Shown in pieces: positions 25,429 to 34,760 of a stretch of DNA of 64,000 bases (its first letter is position 1; each line of letters begins with the position of its first letter). The translations under genes and the position numbers were made by a program. The stretch comes from Gemmatimonas sp. UBA7669 (GTDB lineage Bacteria; Gemmatimonadota; Gemmatimonadetes; Gemmatimonadales; Gemmatimonadaceae). The DNA lies in assembly GCF_002483225.1 (NCBI RefSeq), contig NZ_DLHL01000063.1, positions 167,216-231,215 of the forward strand. The letters are read 5' to 3'. The notes beneath the pieces were generated by a model that saw only the letters and a list, made by a program, of their open reading frames with translations, made no database searches and was not told the origin of the DNA.

Positions 25429-26772
25429 TTACCGAGCTACCGGAGGCACCTGCAACCGTTCCATGGCATCGCCCACCGTGTGGAAGGAGCCCGTCACCAA
25501 CACGGTCGCCGCCTCGGCACGAGCCTCGGCCAGCGCGCTCGAAAAGTCATCCACGCGTGTCACGGGCAGACGCTCGGCCTCGGCCCATGCCGCCACCTCG
25601 TGCAGGTCCCAGCAGCGACTGACCGGTGCCGTGGGCGCCATCGTGACAACGATGCGTTCCGCCACGCGTGATACGGCCTGCAGGATGCCCCGCCAGTCCT
25701 TGTCGCGCAGGACGCAGACAACCGCCGTCACCGGGTGCGGCACGCCCACGGCCAGCAGATTGTTGACCACCGTGGCCGCCCCGTCCGCATTGTGCGCCAC
25801 GTCAAACAGCCAGGGGGGCGCGTGGTGGAAGCGACCAGCCAGCCGTACGCCACGAAGGGCTTCCTGCGGATGCTCGGCCAGCTCTGCCCACGGCGATCCG
25901 GCGCTGCGCAGCATGGCCAGTGCCACGGCGCAGTTATGGGCCTGGAACTGCCCCACCAATGGCGTGAGCAGCTCACGGGATTGGCCGTTCATCGTCAGCG
26001 TGAAGCGCGTGCCCACCGACTCCACACTCACCTGCTCCACCTGCCAGTCACGGCCCGTCACCAGGATCGGTGTACTGCTGGCCGATTCGGCGTGCGCTTG
26101 CAGCGCCGCACGAATGGCGGGGTCCGTTTCGCCGATCACCGCCGCGCAACCGGCCTTGTAGATACCCGCCTTCTCGCTGGCGATGGCTTCGAGTGTATCG
26201 CCCAGAAACTCGAGATGATCGAAGCCGATCTGTGTCACGCCCGCCGCAACGGGATGCACGAGATTGGTCGCGTCCAGTCGCCCGCCAAGCCCCACCTCCA
26301 CGACGGCCACCTCGACGCCGGCCTGCGCAAAGTAGTGCAAGGCCATGGCCGTGGTCGCCTCAAAGAACGTGGCGCCCAATTCCGCCACCAGTGGCTCATG
26401 GGTCTCGAGCCAGCGCGTGACCTCGGCATGCGCAATGGGCACACCGGCCACCATGATGCGCTCACTGAAGTCGACCAGATGCGGGGAGGTGTACTTGCCA
26501 ACGCGACGTCCGCTGTGGCGCAGGATGGCGTCGAGTGTGGCTACGGTGCTCCCCTTGCCATTGGTGCCGGCGACATGGAACACCGGATACTGGCGCTGGG
26601 GATTGCCGAGTGCCTCGAGCAGGGCGGCCATGCGCTCGAGGCCGAGGCGCCAGGCACCACCGGTGCGCGAAAACAAGCGTCGGAGTGCGGCATGGTAGGC
26701 CGACTCCGACGCGCGACTGCCGGCCTCCTCCAAGGGAGGCGGTGCCAGCGGATGGCTCAGGGGATCACCCAA
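25429..26772 (-). CDS. folC: Dihydrofolate synthase / folylpolyglutamate synthase
   Basis: Adds glutamate to dihydropteroate and folates. About 447 residues; P-loop HVAGTNGKGSTVATLDAIL, then RVGKYTSPHLVDFSERI, FFEATTAMALHYF, EVGLGGRLDATN and GFDHLEFLGDTLEAIASEKAGI. The most upstream possible start is TTG 26772, 10 nt after accD; no ATG or GTG fits before the conserved LGLERM segment, so a TTG start is likely. Its place after accD is a common bacterial arrangement. Confidence 0.93.
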   Translation of the reverse strand: MGDPLSHPLAPPPLEEAGSRASESAYHAALRRLFSRTGGAWRLGLERMAALLEALGNPQRQYPVFHVAGTNGKGSTVATLDAILRHSGRRVGKYTSPHLVDFSERIMVAGVPIAHAEVTRWLETHEPLVAELGATFFEATTAMALHYFAQAGVEVAVVEVGLGGRLDATNLVHPVAAGVTQIGFDHLEFLGDTLEAIASEKAGIYKAGCAAVIGETDPAIRAALQAHAESASSTPILVTGRDWQVEQVSVESVGTRFTLTMNGQSRELLTPLVGQFQAHNCAVALAMLRSAGSPWAELAEHPQEALRGVRLAGRFHHAPPWLFDVAHNADGAATVVNNLLAVGVPHPVTAVVCVLRDKDWRGILQAVSRVAERIVVTMAPTAPVSRCWDLHEVAAWAEAERLPVTRVDDFSSALAEARAEAATVLVTGSFHTVGDAMERLQVPPVAR

Positions 26773-26782
26773 GGCCGCTCGG

Positions 26783-27655
26783 TCAGGTTTCCTGCTGGGA
26801 ATACCCCGCTGCAGCGGCCGGCTTGCCCGTCATGTGGCGAAGCAGGCGCGAGAGCGTGCCCTTGAGTTCCTTGCGGTGCACCACACGATCCACCATGCCC
26901 TTCTCGAGCAGAAACTCTGCCGTCTGGAAGCCTTCGGGCAGGTCCTGTCCAAGCGTCTGCTTGATGACGCGCGGACCGGCAAAACCAATCACGGCGCCCG
27001 GTTCGGCAATGATGGCGTCACCCAGCATCGCGAAGCTCGCACTTACGCCACCAGTGGTGGGGTTGGTGAGCACCGAGATGTAGGGGATGCGCCGCTCGGC
27101 GAGCTGCGAAAGCACGGCCGAGGTCTTGGCCATCTGCATGAGCGACAGAATGCCCTCCTGCATGCGCGCACCGCCCGAAGCCGACACCACCACGAGTGGG
27201 TGCTTCTTCTCCAGCGAACGCTGACCGAGGCGGGCAATCTTCTCACCCACTACCGAGCCCATGGAGCCGCCCATGAAGGCGAAATCCATGATACCGATGC
27301 CCACGGGCATGCCTTCGAGCTGACCGGTGACAGTGAGAATCGCGTCCGTGTCGCCAGCGTTGGTCAACGCCTTCTTGAGGCGACTCGGATAGTCCGGGAA
27401 TCCGAGTGGGTCGACCGAGCGCAGTTCGCCACCGACTTCGAGCATCGTGCCCTCGTCGAGGAGGAACGACGCGTAGTCGAACGCCCTGAGCCGGCGATGG
27501 TAGTCGCACGCCGGGCAGACGTTGAGATTGCGCAGGAACTTGTCACGGATATCCGTGTGATCGCAGGCCTCGCACTTCTCCCAGGTATCCCGTGGGATTT
27601 CGAGCCGCTCGCGGAGCGGCTGGCGGGGCTTCTTTTCCTTCCGGAACCAGGCCAT
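26783..27655 (-). CDS. accD: Acetyl-CoA carboxylase carboxyltransferase subunit beta
   Basis: 290 residues. The N-terminal zinc ribbon is complete: CEACDHTDI then CPACDYH (Cx2C...Cx2C, residues about 28-52). The carboxyltransferase core follows with GGARMQEGILSLMQMAKTSAVL, ISVLTNPTTGGVSASFAMLGD and GFAGPRVIKQTLGQ. It makes malonyl-CoA with AccA, AccB and AccC, none of which lies next to it; the acyl-CoA carboxylase at 49970-55072 is a different complex. Starts 73 nt after rodA ends. Confidence 0.95.
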   Translation of the reverse strand: MAWFRKEKKPRQPLRERLEIPRDTWEKCEACDHTDIRDKFLRNLNVCPACDYHRRLRAFDYASFLLDEGTMLEVGGELRSVDPLGFPDYPSRLKKALTNAGDTDAILTVTGQLEGMPVGIGIMDFAFMGGSMGSVVGEKIARLGQRSLEKKHPLVVVSASGGARMQEGILSLMQMAKTSAVLSQLAERRIPYISVLTNPTTGGVSASFAMLGDAIIAEPGAVIGFAGPRVIKQTLGQDLPEGFQTAEFLLEKGMVDRVVHRKELKGTLSRLLRHMTGKPAAAAGYSQQET

Positions 27656-27700
27656 AGACCGTGAAAGATCGAAAGACGTCGGTCGGAAGGCTAGGCCTTG

Positions 27701-27727
27701 CGTCCCGGCTTCTCAGTACTTGGGACG
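27701..27727 (-). terminator. Weak hairpin after rodA
   Basis: Inverted repeat CGTCCC / GGGACG with a 15-nt loop in the 73-nt gap between rodA and accD. It may reduce transcription into accD. No T-run is present. Confidence 0.3.
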
Positions 27728-27728
27728 G

Positions 27729-28991
27729 TCAGAGACCGAGGGCGTCCGGCTGCCCCCGACCTTCGGCCGAAATGCGAAGCAGTACGGCCACAGCCAGCCA
27801 GCTCACCATGAGGAATGAGCCGCCGTAGCTGAAGAACGGCAGCGGGATGCCCGTGACAGGCATCAGGTTGAGCGTCATGCCCACGTTCACCATGACGTGC
27901 ACGAACCAGGCCGACATGAGCCCGAAGGCCACCAGACTCGGAAACATGTCCGCCGCACGGCTTGCCACCCGCGTACTGCGGAGGAAAAGCGCCAGAAAGA
28001 GGCCGAGGGCCAGCGACACGCCAATGAACCCCAGCTCTTCGCCGACAATGGAGAAAATGAAGTCGGTTTGGCGTTCCGGGATGAACTCGAGGCGCTTTTG
28101 CGTGCCCATGGTGAAGCCCTTGCCGAACAGGCCACCGGAACCAATGGCCACCTTGCTCTGCGTCACGTTCCAGCCCGAGCCCTGGCTGTCGATGGACGGG
28201 TCCAGGAACACCAACAGGCGCTTCTGCTGGTAGGGCTTGAGCGTATCCCAGAGCAACGGGGCCACCACGCCCATGACCACGTTGGCCACGACCAGCGCCA
28301 CGCCTTCCACGAGGTAGGGGCGATACCAGAATACGAGGGCCACCAGCACGAGGAACCAGGCGCCCCACACGCCGGTGCTGAACGCCAGAATGAGACTGAT
28401 GCCGGGACTGGCCAGCATGAGCAGCAGGGGCCAGGGCACGCCGGCCCAGAACAGCATGGCGAACAGAATGCCAATGAACGTGAGGGCCGTGCCGAGGTCC
28501 TTGGTGGCCAGCACCAGCACCCAGGGTACCGCCACCACCATGATCGGCTTCCAGAGCTCGCGCAGCGTGGTCACGGTATCGCGCTGCGCCGCCAGTACAC
28601 GCGCCAGCATGAAGGTCGTGGCCAGCTTGGCCAGCTCAGCGGGCTGCCCGAGACGCACGCCACCGATGGTGAGCCATTGCTTGGTACTGGCGGCAGTGCC
28701 GGCGCCGGTGCCTAGAAACTGCAGCGCCACCAGCATCACGCAGGCAAGGACATAGAGCGGCCAGGCACTCCACTCGATGAGCCGCACGGAGCCCTGCATG
28801 ACCACCCAGGCCACCACAAGCGACACGCCAAAGAACAGGGCCTGCTTCTGCCACAGCGTGGCGACACCCGCTCGCGGCGTTTCCACCTGTCCGGCAGAGT
28901 ACACCATGGCGACGCCAAAAATGCTGAGCAGCAGCGCCGTGATGAGCAGCGGAATGTCGATGGACTGGCGCCGGAGAATGGAGGTCGGCAT
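27729..28991 (-). CDS. rodA: Rod-shape SEDS peptidoglycan polymerase RodA
   Basis: 420 residues with about ten membrane helices. SEDS motifs: WLTIGGVRLGQPAELAKLA, KDLGTALTFIGIL, YQQKRLLVFLDPSIDSQG, VAIGSGGLFGKGF and, near the end, NVGMTLNLMPVTGIPLPFFSYGGSF. It polymerises glycan strands in the elongasome with its partner PBP2. It starts 4 nt after the PBP2 gene stop, so the two are translated together. Confidence 0.95.
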   Translation of the reverse strand: MPTSILRRQSIDIPLLITALLLSIFGVAMVYSAGQVETPRAGVATLWQKQALFFGVSLVVAWVVMQGSVRLIEWSAWPLYVLACVMLVALQFLGTGAGTAASTKQWLTIGGVRLGQPAELAKLATTFMLARVLAAQRDTVTTLRELWKPIMVVAVPWVLVLATKDLGTALTFIGILFAMLFWAGVPWPLLLMLASPGISLILAFSTGVWGAWFLVLVALVFWYRPYLVEGVALVVANVVMGVVAPLLWDTLKPYQQKRLLVFLDPSIDSQGSGWNVTQSKVAIGSGGLFGKGFTMGTQKRLEFIPERQTDFIFSIVGEELGFIGVSLALGLFLALFLRSTRVASRAADMFPSLVAFGLMSAWFVHVMVNVGMTLNLMPVTGIPLPFFSYGGSFLMVSWLAVAVLLRISAEGRGQPDALGL

Positions 28992-28995
28992 GCCG

Positions 28996-30756
28996 TCAGT
29001 CGGTAATGGTGTTGGCGATGGTCAGCGACGTCTTGAGATATCGCTCCATCAGCTTGGTGGCCACGCGAGCCGCCGACGAACCATGCAGCCCCTCTTCCAC
29101 GATGATGGCCACGACGATCTTGGGATTGTCTGCCGGCGCGTAGCCTACAAACCAGGCGTTGTCCTTCTGACCGTTGACCTGCGCCGTGCCGGTCTTGCCG
29201 GCAATCGTGAGGCCCTTGATCTGTGCGCCAGCCGCGGTGCCGCGGGAGACCACGTCGGACAACGCGTCCTTGATGCCCTGCAGTTGCTCCGGCGTGAGAT
29301 TGAGGATCTTTTCGCGCTGCGGTTCGCGGGCTACGATCTGCGGCGTGGCGGCGTAGCCATCGGTGGCCAGTGCCGTGTAGAACTTGGCCATGTTGATGGG
29401 CGTCTGCGCGTTGTCGGCCTGGCCGATGGACAGGCTGAGCACCACGGACGGATTCCAGCCGCGTGCTCCGTACTGCCGGTCGAAGTACTTGCGCGTATCC
29501 GGCCACGTGGACGTCTTCTCGAACGGCAGGTCCACGCCTGACTTGCGGTCAAAGCGCAAGCGCACGCCACCTGCCAGCAGGCTGTCGAGCCCGATGCGCA
29601 ATCCAAGCTGATAGAAGTACACGTCGCAGGACTTGGCGATGGCCTCCGCCAGTGTGATGTCGCCGTGACCCTTCTTGTCCCAGCACTTGAACACGCGGCC
29701 CATCCAATAGCCGCCTGTGCAAGGCTGCGGCATGCGCGTGCCCATTGTGACCAGGCCGCGCTCCATGCCGATGATGGCTGTCGCCAGCTTCCAGGTGGAT
29801 GCGGGCGCATACGTGCCGGCCACCGCACGATTGTACAGCGGCGTATGCTTGTCGCCGAGCAACTGGTTGTAATACGACGCCGGAATGCCGCCGATGAAGC
29901 GGTTGATGTCGTAGCTCGGCGCTGAGTACAATGCCAGCACGCCGCCGGTCTTGGGGTCGAGCGCCACAACCGCGCCACGCAGCGAGTCGCCGTAGTACTC
30001 GTGTGCGTACCGCTGCAGATCGATGTCGATGTTGGTGCGCAGTGGTGGTGGCGCCTCGGGCTGCACTTCGGGACGCACCCCGTTGTCCCGCACGACACGA
30101 TTGCGCGCGTCAACTTCTACAAAACGTTGCCCCTCGCGGGCACGCAGCAGTTCTTCGTATTGTGCCTCGAGTCCCTGCTTGCCGATCTGCTGGCCGGCCT
30201 TGTACGACTCGTAACGCTCCTTCGCGAGATCGGCGTCGGAAATCTCACCGGTGTAGCCCACAAGCGCGGCAACCGCGGGCCCGTCGGGATAGTAACGCTT
30301 GGGTGAGTTCTGAATGATCAGCCCGGGGAATTCGGCGCGACGCTCCTCCAGCACCGACACGATCTGAAACGAGGCGTCGTTGAAAATCACGGCCGGTCGC
30401 GTGCGCGCCTTGCGGAAGCGACGCACGGCGAGCTCCTGCTGCGCCGAGTCGATGTCCACGACCGTGGCGAGCGTACGGAGCGCGGAGCGCAGCGAATCTT
30501 CCGTGGGACTCAGAATGGATACCGAGTAGCCCGGCAGATTCTCGGCAATGATTTCGCCGTTGCGATCGTAGATGATGCCGCGGGCACCGGGCAGTGGCAC
30601 CTCGCGCAGACGATTGGACTCCGACGCCAGCAGATAGGTCTCATTCTCCAGCACCTGCGCGCGGAAGAACGCGCCCCCGAGCAGGAGGAAGAGACCGATC
30701 AGCAGCCCACGCGCCACGCGGGCCCGGCGCAGCACCGCATTGGGATGGTTACTCAT
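28996..30756 (-). CDS. mrdA: Penicillin-binding protein 2 (elongasome transpeptidase)
   Basis: 586 residues: short cytoplasmic tail, one membrane helix (GLLIGLFLLLGGAFFRAQVL), dimerisation domain, then the transpeptidase. Active-site motifs: SxxK in APASTWKLATA near residue 318, SxN-type KSCDVYFYQLG, and KTG in IAGKTGTAQVNG. R-rich start and REVPLPGARGIIYDRNGEII are standard for MrdA. It crosslinks peptidoglycan with RodA during cylinder growth. 52 nt downstream of mreD. Confidence 0.95.
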   Translation of the reverse strand: MSNHPNAVLRRARVARGLLIGLFLLLGGAFFRAQVLENETYLLASESNRLREVPLPGARGIIYDRNGEIIAENLPGYSVSILSPTEDSLRSALRTLATVVDIDSAQQELAVRRFRKARTRPAVIFNDASFQIVSVLEERRAEFPGLIIQNSPKRYYPDGPAVAALVGYTGEISDADLAKERYESYKAGQQIGKQGLEAQYEELLRAREGQRFVEVDARNRVVRDNGVRPEVQPEAPPPLRTNIDIDLQRYAHEYYGDSLRGAVVALDPKTGGVLALYSAPSYDINRFIGGIPASYYNQLLGDKHTPLYNRAVAGTYAPASTWKLATAIIGMERGLVTMGTRMPQPCTGGYWMGRVFKCWDKKGHGDITLAEAIAKSCDVYFYQLGLRIGLDSLLAGGVRLRFDRKSGVDLPFEKTSTWPDTRKYFDRQYGARGWNPSVVLSLSIGQADNAQTPINMAKFYTALATDGYAATPQIVAREPQREKILNLTPEQLQGIKDALSDVVSRGTAAGAQIKGLTIAGKTGTAQVNGQKDNAWFVGYAPADNPKIVVAIIVEEGLHGSSAARVATKLMERYLKTSLTIANTITD

Positions 30757-30808
30757 GGTGGCTCACCTGCCGACACTCCTCGGCCGCCCGATGGCGGCCG
30801 GCAACACG

Positions 30809-31321
30809 TCAGCGCCCTGGTGGGCGGTACAGCGGACGGAACAGCACGAGCAGCAACACCGCCACCACCGCAGTCAGCGCCGCAGACAGCGGGGCCCACA
30901 CCAGCAGAGAGACCGCCAGTGACGTGCCCAGTGCCGCGCCCATGAGCAGGGTGGTCGCGATATCAAATACCCACTTCCCCACAAAAACGAACAGGCCCGT
31001 CAGGCCCACGTGGTCGGCGAAGAATACCGCCTTGAGCCACGAGGCTCCAAAGGCGATAAGCGTCAACGCCAGCGTGCTCGCACCAAAGCTGTCGGGGGCC
31101 AGCGCATCCACCGCGAGCCCCACAAGAAACCCGGTGAGCGCCGCTACGCCGGGCCGGAGGCGCACGGCCGCGAACAACACGGCGATGAGTGCAAAGTCCA
31201 CGGCCACACGGCCGGGAAAGAGCGGCCGCACGCCGAACTGCGCGAGCATGAGCAACACAAAGCCAGCAAGCCCCCGCAGAGCGCTGCCCAAGCCGGAACT
31301 ACCTCCAGGTGTTGGGCGCAC
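30809..31321 (-). CDS. mreD: Rod-shape-determining membrane protein MreD
   Basis: 170 residues with five or six hydrophobic helices (GFVLLMLAQFGV, FALIAVLFAAVRL, GVAALTGFLVGLAVDALAP, VGLTGLFVFVGKWVFDI and others). The LAVDALAP/G element is the only MreD hallmark; position between mreC and mrdA supports the call. Start is GTG 31321, overlapping the mreC TAG by one base. Confidence 0.88.
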   Translation of the reverse strand: MRPTPGGSSGLGSALRGLAGFVLLMLAQFGVRPLFPGRVAVDFALIAVLFAAVRLRPGVAALTGFLVGLAVDALAPDSFGASTLALTLIAFGASWLKAVFFADHVGLTGLFVFVGKWVFDIATTLLMGAALGTSLAVSLLVWAPLSAALTAVVAVLLLVLFRPLYRPPGR

Positions 31322-32361
31322 TAGCGCAGACCTCCCGGAGGCGGCCCCACCCGCTTGGTCGAATCAGGGCGGGGCATGGTTCCGCCACCGATGGTGTCAG
31401 CGCGCGCCAGACTGTCCGCCCGCAACGAGTCCAGCACGGCGCGTCGTGCCGTGAGTTCGTCGAAGGCGGCCTTGCGTGCGATGGAGTCGCCGGCAACGGC
31501 CACGGCGCGTGCGGCGCTGTCGGCAGCCGCCACGCTGGTCCACACGCCGTTCACGCCCTGTTGCGCACGCGCCGACTTGAGCACCAGCACCGGCCCAATG
31601 GCGTCCGGCAACACGACGGGACGCAGCAAATAGGTGCGCGCCCACTTCTCCGGCGTGGAGAGTTCACCAATGACCACGCCAACCGGTATCCCGCGCGGAT
31701 AGGTCGCGCCGAGCCCGGAGGACACCACGAGGGTGCCTGTGTCGAGCTTGGCACGAAATGGCACGCCACGCATCTCCAGCAACCAACGTTCGGCGCCACT
31801 CGCCAGATGCGGCTGCACGATGCCAAACGCCGACTGATCCACACTCATGGCGCTGACGCGAAAGTCGGGGTGCGCCCAGGTGATGGCGCTGCTCGTGTAC
31901 CGGTCGGTGCTGGCCACCATGCCCACAAGACCGTTCGCGGTCACGACCGGCGAGAACGTTTCCACGCCGACATCGCTACCGGCCGTAAGCGCGATCGTGA
32001 ATTCGTCGCCGGGACGCTGCGGCAGCAACTCGGCGGGCACGAAGCCATCCTGCAGTCGCGCAGACAGGCCGAGCAATCCGCGCAGCGTGGCGTTCTCCTC
32101 GCGCACGGCGCGCATGGAGAACGTGTCCACCACGGCAGAGCCGCGGGCCTGCAACACATCGTTGCGCGACACGACGGCGGCACGCACGGTGGATGCACGC
32201 GCTTCGAGTTGCACCAGCGGCATGAGTACGGTGGCGCGCAGCGTGGCTGCCACCTGCTCGCGCACTCGACGCGGTGACACGAGCGCAATCAACCCCAGCA
32301 CCAGACACACCAGCACGAGGCCGGTGTCGAGACGACTGTCTCCGCGGGCGTTCCGCGCCAC
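31321..32361 (-). CDS. mreC: Rod-shape-determining protein MreC
   Basis: 346 residues from GTG 32361: N-terminal membrane helix (LVLVCLVLGLIALVSP), a coiled region, then the beta-barrel MreC domain with VTANGLVGMVASTDRYTSSA, DQSAFGIVQPH and VVSSGLGATYPRGIPVGVV. It links MreB filaments to PBP2 in the periplasm. The C-terminal 75 residues are alanine/arginine-rich and end RVGPPPGGLR, an extension without known function. Confidence 0.93.
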   Translation of the reverse strand: MARNARGDSRLDTGLVLVCLVLGLIALVSPRRVREQVAATLRATVLMPLVQLEARASTVRAAVVSRNDVLQARGSAVVDTFSMRAVREENATLRGLLGLSARLQDGFVPAELLPQRPGDEFTIALTAGSDVGVETFSPVVTANGLVGMVASTDRYTSSAITWAHPDFRVSAMSVDQSAFGIVQPHLASGAERWLLEMRGVPFRAKLDTGTLVVSSGLGATYPRGIPVGVVIGELSTPEKWARTYLLRPVVLPDAIGPVLVLKSARAQQGVNGVWTSVAAADSAARAVAVAGDSIARKAAFDELTARRAVLDSLRADSLARADTIGGGTMPRPDSTKRVGPPPGGLR

Positions 32362-32373
32362 GCTGCTGCTCCC

Positions 32374-33411
32374 TTACGTGGTGAGGACCGACCAGTACTT
32401 CTCTTCGTCGTCGAGGATCTTGCCCGTGCCGCGTACGACGCAGGTGAGCGGATCCTCGTCCACGTGAATGGGCAGCCCCGTCTCCTGACTGAGCAATACG
32501 TCGAGGCCGCGGATGAGCGCCCCGCCGCCCGTCATCACGATGCCACGATCGACAATATCCGACGCGAGTTCAGGCGGCGTGATTTCGAGCGCACGACGCA
32601 CCGCATCGACGATCTGCTGGATGGGCTCCTGCACCGCTTCGCGAATTTCGCTCGAGTGCACGCGCACCGTCTTGGGGATACCCGACACGAGGTCACGACC
32701 CTTCACTTCCATCTCGCGCTCTTCGCCCACCGGATACGCCGAGCCGATCTGAATCTTGATCTGCTCCGCCGTGGGCTCACCAATCAGCAGGTTGTAGTTC
32801 TTGCGCATGAACTGCACGATGCTGATGTCGAGCTCGTCGCCACCCGTGCGAATGGACGTGTCGCTGACAATACCACTGAGCGCGATGACGGCGATTTCCG
32901 TGGTGCCACCACCGATGTCGATGACCATGTTGCCCGTGGGAGATTCCACCGGCAGGCCAACACCGATGGCCGCTGCCATGGGCTCGGTCACCATGAACAC
33001 TTCCTTCGCGCCAGCACCCAGCGCCGAGTCACGCACGGCGCGCTTTTCGACTTCGGTGATGCCGGAGGGCACGCACACGATGACGCGCGGCTTCACCTTG
33101 AAGACGTGCTTGTCGATGACGAGCGTGAGGAAGTAGCGCAGCATTTTTTCCGTCACGTCGAAGTCGGCAATCACGCCGTCTTTCATGGGACGCACGGCCA
33201 TGATGCCGTCGGGCGTACGGCCGAGCATACGCTTCGCCTCGAGGCCGACGCCCTTGATCTTCTTGGTCTCGCGATCGAGCGCCACAACGGACGGCTCGTT
33301 CAGCACGATCCCTTCGCCCTTGACGTAGATCAGCGTGTTGGCGGTGCCAAGGTCAACGGCGATGGCATTCGCCGGAAAAAACGAATTGGACTTGCTAAAA
33401 GGCCAGAACAT
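32374..33411 (-). CDS. mreB: Rod-shape-determining actin homologue MreB
   Basis: 345 residues. Actin-fold motifs: AIAVDLGTANTLIYVKGEGIV (phosphate 1), VCVPSGITEVEKRA, VIDIGGGTTEIAVIALSG (phosphate 2) and IVMTGGGALIRGLD (adenosine). MreB filaments guide the elongasome. It heads the mreB-mreC-mreD-mrdA-rodA operon, with 12 nt to mreC, and has a promoter and a dyad element upstream. Confidence 0.97.
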   Translation of the reverse strand: MFWPFSKSNSFFPANAIAVDLGTANTLIYVKGEGIVLNEPSVVALDRETKKIKGVGLEAKRMLGRTPDGIMAVRPMKDGVIADFDVTEKMLRYFLTLVIDKHVFKVKPRVIVCVPSGITEVEKRAVRDSALGAGAKEVFMVTEPMAAAIGVGLPVESPTGNMVIDIGGGTTEIAVIALSGIVSDTSIRTGGDELDISIVQFMRKNYNLLIGEPTAEQIKIQIGSAYPVGEEREMEVKGRDLVSGIPKTVRVHSSEIREAVQEPIQQIVDAVRRALEITPPELASDIVDRGIVMTGGGALIRGLDVLLSQETGLPIHVDEDPLTCVVRGTGKILDDEEKYWSVLTT

Positions 33412-33485
33412 CCAGGGGGCTCGGGGTGGCGCGCCCAGAAACGGGGCAGCGCCTCGATGAAAGACGGGCAGCGGCGGCTAGCGGT

Positions 33486-33514
33486 AAAGTATCGGTGCAC
33501 GCGAAAGCGGACAA
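33486..33514 (-). promoter_or_regulatory. Promoter of the mreBCD-mrdA-rodA operon
   Basis: Minus strand TTGTCC (33509-33514), 17-bp spacer, TACTTT (33486-33491). This predicts a 5' untranslated region of about 68 nt before mreB. It is the best -35/-10 pair in the 233-nt gap. Confidence 0.5.
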
Positions 33515-33526
33515 GCTATTGGCATT

Positions 33527-33544
33527 ACGTGATCTAGACCACGT
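33527..33544. promoter_or_regulatory. 18-bp dyad upstream of the mreB promoter
   Basis: ACGTGATCTAGACCACGT is symmetric at 16 of 18 positions around TCTAGA. It ends 12 bp upstream of the proposed -35 box, the place expected for a dimeric activator or repressor. No known regulator is recognised. Confidence 0.5.
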
Positions 33545-33593
33545 TATCCGCCTCCGGCTTCGGCTCCGCCTCAGGCTGCGGGCCCGAGACGGC

Positions 33594-33629
33594 AGCGGCC
33601 CCCCTGCCCGGCTGGACAGGGGGGCCGCT
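33594..33629 (-). terminator. Terminator hairpin after ald
   Basis: Perfect 13-bp stem AGCGGCCCCCCTG / CAGGGGGGCCGCT with a 10-nt loop, 16 nt past the ald stop. No T-run follows. It separates ald from the mreB promoter region. Confidence 0.7.
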
Positions 33630-33644
33630 TCGGTCCGTCTTCGA

Positions 33645-34760
33645 TCAACCGACGAAGCTGGCCGCGTCCACGAGGTCCATGCCGAAAGCCTCGGCCACCC
33701 CACGGTACGTGACCTGACCCTGCGACATGTTGAGCCCCTTGAGCAGCGCCGGATTCTCCGACAGCGCCCGCTTCCAGCCCTTGTTGGCCAGCTGCAAGGT
33801 GTAGGGGAGCGTGGCGTTCGTGAGGGCCAGCGTGCTGGTGCGCGGCACGGCGCCCGGCATGTTGGCCACGCCGTAGTGGATGATGCCGTCCACCGTGTAC
33901 GTCGGGTTCTCGTGCGTGGTGGGCTTGATGGTCTCCACACAGCCACCCTGATCCACCGCCACGTCCACAATCACGGCGCCCGGTCGCATGCGCGCCAGAT
34001 CCGCGCGGCGCACGAGCTTGGGCGCCTTGGCCCCCGGAATGAGCACGCCACCGATGACGAGATCGGCGGTGCTGATCTGCTCGAGGATATTGTGACGGTT
34101 CGAGTGAATGAGCTGCACGTTGGCCGGCATCACGTCGCTCAGGTAGCGCAGACGCTCGAGCGAGAGGTCCAGCACCACGACCTTGGCGCCGAGACCGGCG
34201 GCCATCTTGGCGGCGTTCACGCCGACAATGCCACCGCCAAGAATGACCACCTTGGCCGGCGCCACACCCGGCACGCCACCCAGCAGCACACCGCGGCCGC
34301 CAAAGAGCTTCTCGAGGTACTTGGCGCCTTCCTGCACCGCCATGCGGCCGGCCACCTCGGACATCGGGATGAGCAGGGGCAGGTCGCGATTGGGCAGTTC
34401 TACCGTCTCGTACGCAATGCACGTTGCGCCGCTCGCGAGATGCGCCTTGGTCAGCGCTTCATCAGCGGCGAAGTGGAAGTACGTGAAGAGCGTGAGGTCG
34501 GAGCGCAGATGCTGCCACTCGCTGGCAATGGGCTCCTTGACCTTGAGCAGCAACTCGGCCTTGCCCCACGCCGTCGCGGCATCGGGCACGATCTGCGCGC
34601 CTACAGCGCGGTAGTCGTCATCGTCGAACCCGCTGCCGATGCCGGCGCCGGTCTCGACAAACACTTCATGACCCAAGGCCGTCAGCGCTTCCGCACCTGC
34701 CGGCACCAGCGCCACGCGGTTCTCGTTCGTCTTGATCTCTTTGGGAACCCCGATACGCAT
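33645..34760 (-). CDS. ald: Alanine dehydrogenase
   Basis: NAD-dependent deamination of L-alanine to pyruvate. 371 residues beginning MRIGVPKEIKTNENRVALVP, the family start. Catalytic region: LFTYFHFAADEALT. Rossmann fold: VVILGGGIVGVNAAKMAAGLGA. Then DVAVDQGGCVETIKPTTHENP and the C-terminal GVAEAFG. It sits 47 nt after the M16 peptidase gene and ends at a strong hairpin. Confidence 0.95.
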   Translation of the reverse strand: MRIGVPKEIKTNENRVALVPAGAEALTALGHEVFVETGAGIGSGFDDDDYRAVGAQIVPDAATAWGKAELLLKVKEPIASEWQHLRSDLTLFTYFHFAADEALTKAHLASGATCIAYETVELPNRDLPLLIPMSEVAGRMAVQEGAKYLEKLFGGRGVLLGGVPGVAPAKVVILGGGIVGVNAAKMAAGLGAKVVVLDLSLERLRYLSDVMPANVQLIHSNRHNILEQISTADLVIGGVLIPGAKAPKLVRRADLARMRPGAVIVDVAVDQGGCVETIKPTTHENPTYTVDGIIHYGVANMPGAVPRTSTLALTNATLPYTLQLANKGWKRALSENPALLKGLNMSQGQVTYRGVAEAFGMDLVDAASFVG

